From an uncultured Actinomyces sp. (GTDB taxonomy: Bacteria > Actinomycetota > Actinomycetes > Actinomycetales > Actinomycetaceae), in assembly GCA_937926195.1 (NCBI GenBank), contig CALEXZ010000112.1, positions 1 through 28,512 on the forward strand: 28,512 bases of DNA. The letters are read 5' to 3'. The translations under genes and the position numbers were made by a program. The notes under the pieces were generated by a model, which saw only the letters and a program-made list of their open reading frames with translations, did no database searches and was not told where the DNA came from. Shown here one piece after another: positions 24,350 to 28,512 of this stretch. Within the stretch, counting starts at the first letter, position 1; each line of letters begins with the position of its first letter.

Positions 24350-25471
24350 ATGACCAGCCCGACGAACCCGCAGCCAACCACGACCCGCGACGGCGTCACG
24401 CTGGCGCCTCTCGCCGGCGGTTTCCTCAGCCCGTACCGCGAGCGCCTGCACCTCATCGCCCACCTCGCCGCCCCCGGCCCCGAGGACCTGGCCCCCGCCC
24501 TGGAAGGTCCCGACGGCGACTCGCGTGCCACCGGCCCCTTCAGCGGGGAGGTCCTGGCCGCCATGGACGCGTGGAGCGCTCCCTTCGGCGAGGCCGAGGA
24601 GACCCACGCCGTGGTGGAGGACCTGAGGATCGAGGGACCTCACGGCCCGGTGCCGGTGCGCGTGTACCGGCCCGCACCGGGGTGGCGGCCGGCCGCAACG
24701 GCGTCGCCCGACGACGACGGTCGGCTGCCCGGCCTCGTGTGGTTGCACGGCGGGGCCTTCGTCGGCGGGGACCTCGACATGCCGGAGGCGGACCTGGTGG
24801 CCCGCGGGATCGTCAGCCGCACGGGCGTCACCGTCGTCTCGGTGTTCTACCGCCTGTGCCACGGGGGCGTCCACCATCCTGTGCCGCACGACGACTGCTA
24901 CGCGGCCCTGCGGTGGACGGTGGACAACGCCGCCGCCCTGGGCGTTGACGCCGACCGGATCGCCGTCGGCGGGGCGAGCGCCGGCGGGAACCTCGCCGCC
25001 GGGGCGGCCCTGCACGCCCGTGACGAGGCCGGAGGGCCCCCGGTGTGGCAGGTGCTACTCGCCTACCCGGTGGCGCACGCGGCCCCGTGGCCCGAGCCCA
25101 GCGCCGAGCTGGCACAGCGCCTGGAGCAGATGCCGCAGGTCCTGCGCTTCCCGCAGGAGGTCATGGCCGGCATGAACGCCAACTATCTGGGGGGACCGGT
25201 GCAGGAGGCACCCGCCTACGCCTTCGTCGGCGACGCCCACGGCTCGGCCGCGGACCTGTCCGGTTACCCCTCCACCTACATCGAGAACTGCGAGAACGAC
25301 GACCTGCGCTCCTCCGGGGAGGCTCTGGCCCGTCAGCTCGCCGACGCCGGGGTCGACGTCGAGTGCGTCACCTGTGCGGGGGTGCCGCACGGGCACCTCA
25401 ACGCCGTCGGATCGCCCCTGACCTCTCAGTCCCTCGACCGTTTCGCCGCCCGTCTGCGCCGTCAGGCCTGA
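24350..25471 (+). CDS. alpha/beta hydrolase, HSL-type esterase in the rhamnose operon
   Basis: The protein has 373 residues. HGG is at 133-135 (WLHGGAFVGG), the nucleophile is Ser210 in GGASAG, the acid is probably Asp317 or Asp318 in ENDDLRSSG, and the His is near 347 (VPHGHL). AGAGGAGAGCACC precedes the ATG. It begins 17 bases after the rhamnulokinase stop codon and is followed 56 bases later by the aldolase, so it is inside the rhamnose operon. It is paralogous to the esterase at 688-1782. The context suggests it removes acyl groups from rhamnosides or another sugar ester (inference); the enzyme has no signal peptide and is likely cytoplasmic. Esterases are not core rhamnose genes, so this is an operon-specific addition. 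Confidence 0.87.
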   Translation: MTSPTNPQPTTTRDGVTLAPLAGGFLSPYRERLHLIAHLAAPGPEDLAPALEGPDGDSRATGPFSGEVLAAMDAWSAPFGEAEETHAVVEDLRIEGPHGPVPVRVYRPAPGWRPAATASPDDDGRLPGLVWLHGGAFVGGDLDMPEADLVARGIVSRTGVTVVSVFYRLCHGGVHHPVPHDDCYAALRWTVDNAAALGVDADRIAVGGASAGGNLAAGAALHARDEAGGPPVWQVLLAYPVAHAAPWPEPSAELAQRLEQMPQVLRFPQEVMAGMNANYLGGPVQEAPAYAFVGDAHGSAADLSGYPSTYIENCENDDLRSSGEALARQLADAGVDVECVTCAGVPHGHLNAVGSPLTSQSLDRFAARLRRQA

Positions 25472-25527
25472 CCCGGGCACCATCCCCGTTCCATCCAGGA
25501 AGAACCCGATCAAGGAGCCGTGAACCC

Positions 25528-26355
25528 ATGAGCACTGGCCTCAGTCTCGACGAGATCCTCACCCAGATGGGCGCCGCCGGGCGCCGCCTCGACCACATGG
25601 GCGCCGTCGAGGCCGGCGCCGGCAACATCTCCGTGTCCACCGCCACGAGCGCCGAGGAGCTGGGCCTGGCCGAGCGCTTCCCCCAGGCGCACCCGGCGAC
25701 CGAGCTACCGCTGGCGGCACCGGCGCTGGCGGGCCGCACGGTCCTGGTGACGGGTTCGGGATGCCGCCTGCGCGACGTCGCCGAGTCGCCCGAGGCGAAC
25801 GTGTCCGCCTTCGTCGTGGACGAGGGGGGACGGACGGGCACCTGGTACACGCACCCGTCCAGGGCCTACGCGCGCCCGACGAGCGAGTTCAACTCGCACC
25901 TGGCGGTCCACAACGACCAGGTCGCCCGGCGGGGGGTGGACTTCCAGGCGGTCATCCACGCCCAGCCGCCCTACCTCGTGCAGCTCAGCCACATCAAGGA
26001 GATGAGGAACACGCGGGACTTCAACCGTCGGATCCTGCGCTGGGAGCCCGAGACGATCGTCCAGCTGCCCCAGGGCATCGAGGTCCTCGACTTCATGGTC
26101 CCCGGCAGCCAGGAGCTCATGGAGAACAACGTGCGGGCCCTGCGTGAGCACGTCATCGTCCTGTGGTCCAAGCACGGAATCATGGTCCGCTCGGACGTGG
26201 CTCCGCTGGCGGCGGTCGACAAGGTCGAGTACGCGGAGACGGGCGCCATGTACGAGGTGCGCAACATCCAGTCGGGAGGACTGGGCGAGGGTGTGAGCGA
26301 CGAGGAGCTGCGGGCCGTCGTCGAGGCCTTCAACGTCCCCACGACCCTCCTCTGA
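25528..26355 (+). CDS. rhaD: Rhamnulose-1-phosphate aldolase
   Basis: The protein has 275 residues and is a class II (zinc) aldolase. It would split L-rhamnulose 1-phosphate into dihydroxyacetone phosphate and L-lactaldehyde. EAGAGNISVS at about 28-37, TGSGCRLRD, THPSRAYARPTSEFNSHL and VIHAQPPYLVQLSHI, with SKHGIMVRS later, carry the zinc-binding and phosphate-binding positions. The first zinc motif reads HAQ rather than the HxH seen in fuculose aldolases; I recall this variant in RhaD of other phyla and do not treat it as damage. AAGGAG lies ten bases before the ATG at 25528. Identification rests also on its place after rhaI and rhaB. Confidence 0.88.
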   Translation: MSTGLSLDEILTQMGAAGRRLDHMGAVEAGAGNISVSTATSAEELGLAERFPQAHPATELPLAAPALAGRTVLVTGSGCRLRDVAESPEANVSAFVVDEGGRTGTWYTHPSRAYARPTSEFNSHLAVHNDQVARRGVDFQAVIHAQPPYLVQLSHIKEMRNTRDFNRRILRWEPETIVQLPQGIEVLDFMVPGSQELMENNVRALREHVIVLWSKHGIMVRSDVAPLAAVDKVEYAETGAMYEVRNIQSGGLGEGVSDEELRAVVEAFNVPTTLL

Positions 26356-26364
26356 CCCCGAGGT

Positions 26365-26402
26365 CGGGATGTCGTGCACACTGGGATCGGGACATCGTGC
26401 AC
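26365..26402. repeat. Imperfect direct repeat before the CocE-like gene
   Basis: CGGGATGTCGTGCAC (26365-26379) and CGGGACATCGTGCAC (26388-26402) differ at two positions and start 23 bases apart. Both contain the palindrome GTGCAC. It lies in the gap before the CocE-like ATG and might bind a regulator or be chance. Confidence 0.35.
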
Positions 26403-26443
26403 GCCGCCCCTCACGACCACCGGACCACGACAACGGAGCAGTC

Positions 26444-28222
26444 ATGACGCAGACCGCCGCACCGATCGTCTTCGAGACCCTTGAGACCGTCATGCCCGAC
26501 GGCGTCGTCCTGCGCGCCGACGTCGCCCGCCCGGCAGGCTCGCAGGAGACCCCCGTCCCCGTCCTCCTGGCCCGCTGCCCCTACCTGGGTGGCTGGCGCC
26601 CGGCCTTCGCCGACGCCTTCGGCTGGCGGATGGACGAGCCGGGGCAGATGGCCCGCGTCATCAAGCTCCAGGCCGGGGTCGACCTGGAGGAGGTGGTCGC
26701 CGCGGGATTCGGGGTCGTCGTCCAGGCCTGCCGCGGCACCGACCGCTCGGAGGGCACCTTCCGCTTCTACACCGACGAGGCCGACGACGGCGTCGCCACC
26801 CGCCAAGCCGTGGCGAACCTTCCCTGGTGCGACGGCACGGTCCTGACCTTCGGCGCCTCCTACCTAAGCATGACGCAGTTCATCGCCGCCCTGGTCTCCA
26901 CCGAGCACCTGTCGGCGATGACCACCTGGGTGGCGCCGTCCACCTACGACGAGGACCTCATGATGCGCGGTGGCGTCCTCCTTGAGGGGCCCACCTACGA
27001 GTGGGCGCGTCACCGGGTGCGCGAGGGCCGGCTGGCCGGCGGACTGGAGGACGTGCCCGCCGAGGTGCTGCCCACGGACGTCCCCGGCTACACGGCGCTG
27101 CTGACCCGCGTCGGCATCCGCAGCGCCGCCGAGGCCCTGGCCAGCGCCCACCCGGTGGGCGTCCACGTCCTCGACGCCGTCAACCACCCCCTGCACGACT
27201 CCCACTGGGAGTCGATGAGCTACCCCGCCCAGGGGCTGCGCAGGCTCGGCGCCCAGCTGCCGGTGCTGTCCGTGGCCGGCTGGTACGACCTCTTCCTGGG
27301 CGGCACCCTGCGCAACCACGAGCTGCTCAGCTCCGGCCCCACTCCCGCGACCGGCCCCCACCGGCTCCTCATCGGGCCCTGGACCCACATCAACCAGACC
27401 GGGGACCAGCCCGGCCGGTCCTTCCCCCACGGGGGCCTGGAGAACGCCGATGCCGCCGCGCTCCACCTCGACTTCTGGAGGGCGGCGTGCGGCGACGCCG
27501 ACGCCGCGGCCCGTCTTCCCGAGCGGCCGGTGCGCGTCTACATCATGGGCGCCGACCGGTGGCTCGACCTGCCGGCCTGGCCCGCGCCCGGCGCACGAGA
27601 CTCCCGCTGGCACCTCGCCTCCGAGGACGACGGCGTCCTCCTGCCTCCCGGGCAGCCCGCGCCGTCGGACCCGGGATCGACGACCTGGGTGCACGATCCG
27701 GCCCACCCGGTCCCCACCGCCGGCGGCCAGGTGTTCATGGGGATGCCGGACTCCTCCGGCCCCCACGACCAGCGTCCCGTCGAGGCACGCGACGACGTCG
27801 TCTCCTTCACCACCGCGCCGCTGGGTGAGCCGGTCACCGTGCTCGGGCCGGTGCGGCTGCGGACCTGGGTGTCCGCCGACGCGACGGACGCCCACCTGCA
27901 CGCCGCTCTGACCGAGGTCCGTCCCGACGGCAGCTCCGTCCTGCTCACCGACGGCGTCCTGCGTCTGAGCGCCCGTCATGGCGCCGACCGCATGGACCCG
28001 TTGGTGCCCGGGGAGGTCGTCGAGGTGGAGGTGGACATGTGGGCCACCGGCATCGAGGTTCCCGCCGGTGGCCGCCTGCGCCTCAACCTGTCGGGCTCCT
28101 GCTGGCCCCGCTACTCCGTGGCCCGACCGCGGGGTGAGGAGCCCGTGGCTCTGAGCATCCACCACGACGACGCCCACCCGTCCCATCTCGTCCTGCCGCT
28201 CATCGACCCCGCGACCGCCTGA
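26444..28222 (+). CDS. CocE/NonD-family hydrolase (X-Pro dipeptidyl-peptidase-like)
   Basis: The protein has 592 residues. The S15/CocE fold is shown by LARCPYLGG, VVQACRGTDRSEGTF, the nucleophile Ser139 in FGASYLS, Asp near 282 in AGWYD, His near 315 in GPWTH, and the C-terminal jelly-roll (TVLGPVRLRTWVSADATDAHLHAALTEV) typical of PepX C-terminal domains. Such enzymes are acyl esterases or dipeptidyl peptidases; the substrate is unknown. The ATG at 26444 follows CGGAGCAGTC; an in-frame codon at 26369 has no such site. It ends the rhamnose operon, 88 bases after rhaD, and is the second hydrolase of that operon alongside the HSL-type esterase. Ester cleavage on rhamnose-containing molecules is a reasonable inference. 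Confidence 0.87.
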   Translation: MTQTAAPIVFETLETVMPDGVVLRADVARPAGSQETPVPVLLARCPYLGGWRPAFADAFGWRMDEPGQMARVIKLQAGVDLEEVVAAGFGVVVQACRGTDRSEGTFRFYTDEADDGVATRQAVANLPWCDGTVLTFGASYLSMTQFIAALVSTEHLSAMTTWVAPSTYDEDLMMRGGVLLEGPTYEWARHRVREGRLAGGLEDVPAEVLPTDVPGYTALLTRVGIRSAAEALASAHPVGVHVLDAVNHPLHDSHWESMSYPAQGLRRLGAQLPVLSVAGWYDLFLGGTLRNHELLSSGPTPATGPHRLLIGPWTHINQTGDQPGRSFPHGGLENADAAALHLDFWRAACGDADAAARLPERPVRVYIMGADRWLDLPAWPAPGARDSRWHLASEDDGVLLPPGQPAPSDPGSTTWVHDPAHPVPTAGGQVFMGMPDSSGPHDQRPVEARDDVVSFTTAPLGEPVTVLGPVRLRTWVSADATDAHLHAALTEVRPDGSSVLLTDGVLRLSARHGADRMDPLVPGEVVEVEVDMWATGIEVPAGGRLRLNLSGSCWPRYSVARPRGEEPVALSIHHDDAHPSHLVLPLIDPATA

Positions 28223-28232
28223 GCTTGATCCA

Positions 28233-28254
28233 CCCCTCCTCGCCGGGAGAGGGG
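28233..28254 (+). terminator. Hairpin after the rhamnose operon
   Basis: CCCCTC (28233-28238) and GAGGGG (28249-28254) form a 6-bp stem starting 10 bases after the CocE-like stop codon. There is no T-tract. The rest of 28255-28364 shows a ten-base direct repeat, TGCCCGGGTT at 28281 and 28356, and nothing else. Confidence 0.4.
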
Positions 28255-28364
28255 AGACGCAGGGATCGGGGCTGACGGCGTGCCCGGGTTTGGATGTGCT
28301 GAGCGCGGCGTCGCGCAGGACCTGTTCTTGCGGAGGGCCTGCTGTGCTGGGTGCCTGCCCGGGT

Positions 28365-28512
28365 TCAGTGGCCTTGGGCTTCTTCGGCGTCGTCGGTGAG
28401 CACACCCACCAGACGCACGAGATCAAAAGGAGCCGAGGACTCCGTGGTCGTGACCGCCCCGCTCACCGGCTGAGGCGGGCCACCCTCCACACTGAAGGTC
28501 GCGCTCCACGTG
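28365..28512 (-). CDS. C-terminal end of an unidentified protein
   Basis: On the minus strand an open frame enters from the right edge and ends in TGA at 28365-28367, giving about 49 residues: TWSATFSVEGG, then AVTTTESSAPFDLVRLVG and VLTDDAEEAQGH. I do not recognise the family. The ordinary amino-acid mix, unlike the Arg/Pro-rich shadow frames, suggests a real gene. It converges on the rhamnose operon. Confidence 0.4.
   Translation of the reverse strand, partial: TWSATFSVEGGPPQPVSGAVTTTESSAPFDLVRLVGVLTDDAEEAQGH

Overview
The window is very GC-rich, with the third-position G/C bias of a high-GC actinobacterium. The gene types (GPH sugar symporter, ROK and LacI regulators, plant-glycoside enzymes, a Gram-positive-type rhamnose operon) and some start codons that follow a -10 box almost directly fit an Actinomycetaceae/Actinomyces-like host. 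That assignment is inference. I see no rRNA, tRNA, CRISPR array, phage genes or intact insertion sequence. Nearly all of the window is carbohydrate catabolism.

Left block (1-7346). A leftward operon encodes a GPH-type sugar symporter, a GH3 beta-glycosidase (broken by a one-base frameshift), an HSL-type esterase and a GH43 glycosidase that runs off the left edge. A ROK repressor gene diverges from it. A decayed nucleotidyltransferase remnant (7369-7532) lies downstream of that repressor.

Central block (7568-16171). A second ROK regulator diverges from a leftward operon encoding a TIM-barrel protein and a small beta-sandwich protein that together resemble the alpha and beta subunits of C-glycoside deglycosidases, followed by a GH35/DUF5597-type glycosidase. 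Two more TIM-barrel isomerase/epimerase genes and a DUF1593 (Sde0182-like) nucleoside-hydrolase-fold gene, broken by an in-frame TAA, complete the block. A 23-bp inverted repeat (CTTCTGCA-N7-TGCAGAAG) recurs in three promoter regions: before the symporter operon, before the deglycosidase operon, and between the DUF1593 gene and the 15164 isomerase gene. This suggests one regulon run by the paralogous ROK proteins and devoted to uptake and dismantling of plant-type glycosides.

Exporter block (16196-20156). A heterodimeric ABC exporter pair is bracketed by two long imperfect palindromes. Nothing links it functionally to the sugar genes.

Right block (20234-28222). A LacI-family regulator diverges from a rhamnose operon: L-rhamnose isomerase, rhamnulokinase, a second HSL-type esterase paralogous to the left-block one, rhamnulose-1-phosphate aldolase and a CocE/NonD-type hydrolase. 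The operon promoter carries two LacI-type operator-like sites. No rhamnose transporter or rhamnosidase is in view. The end of a leftward gene enters at the right edge.

Two metabolic genes in the glycoside blocks are interrupted. Either this locus is decaying in the strain or the sequence has errors; read data would decide.
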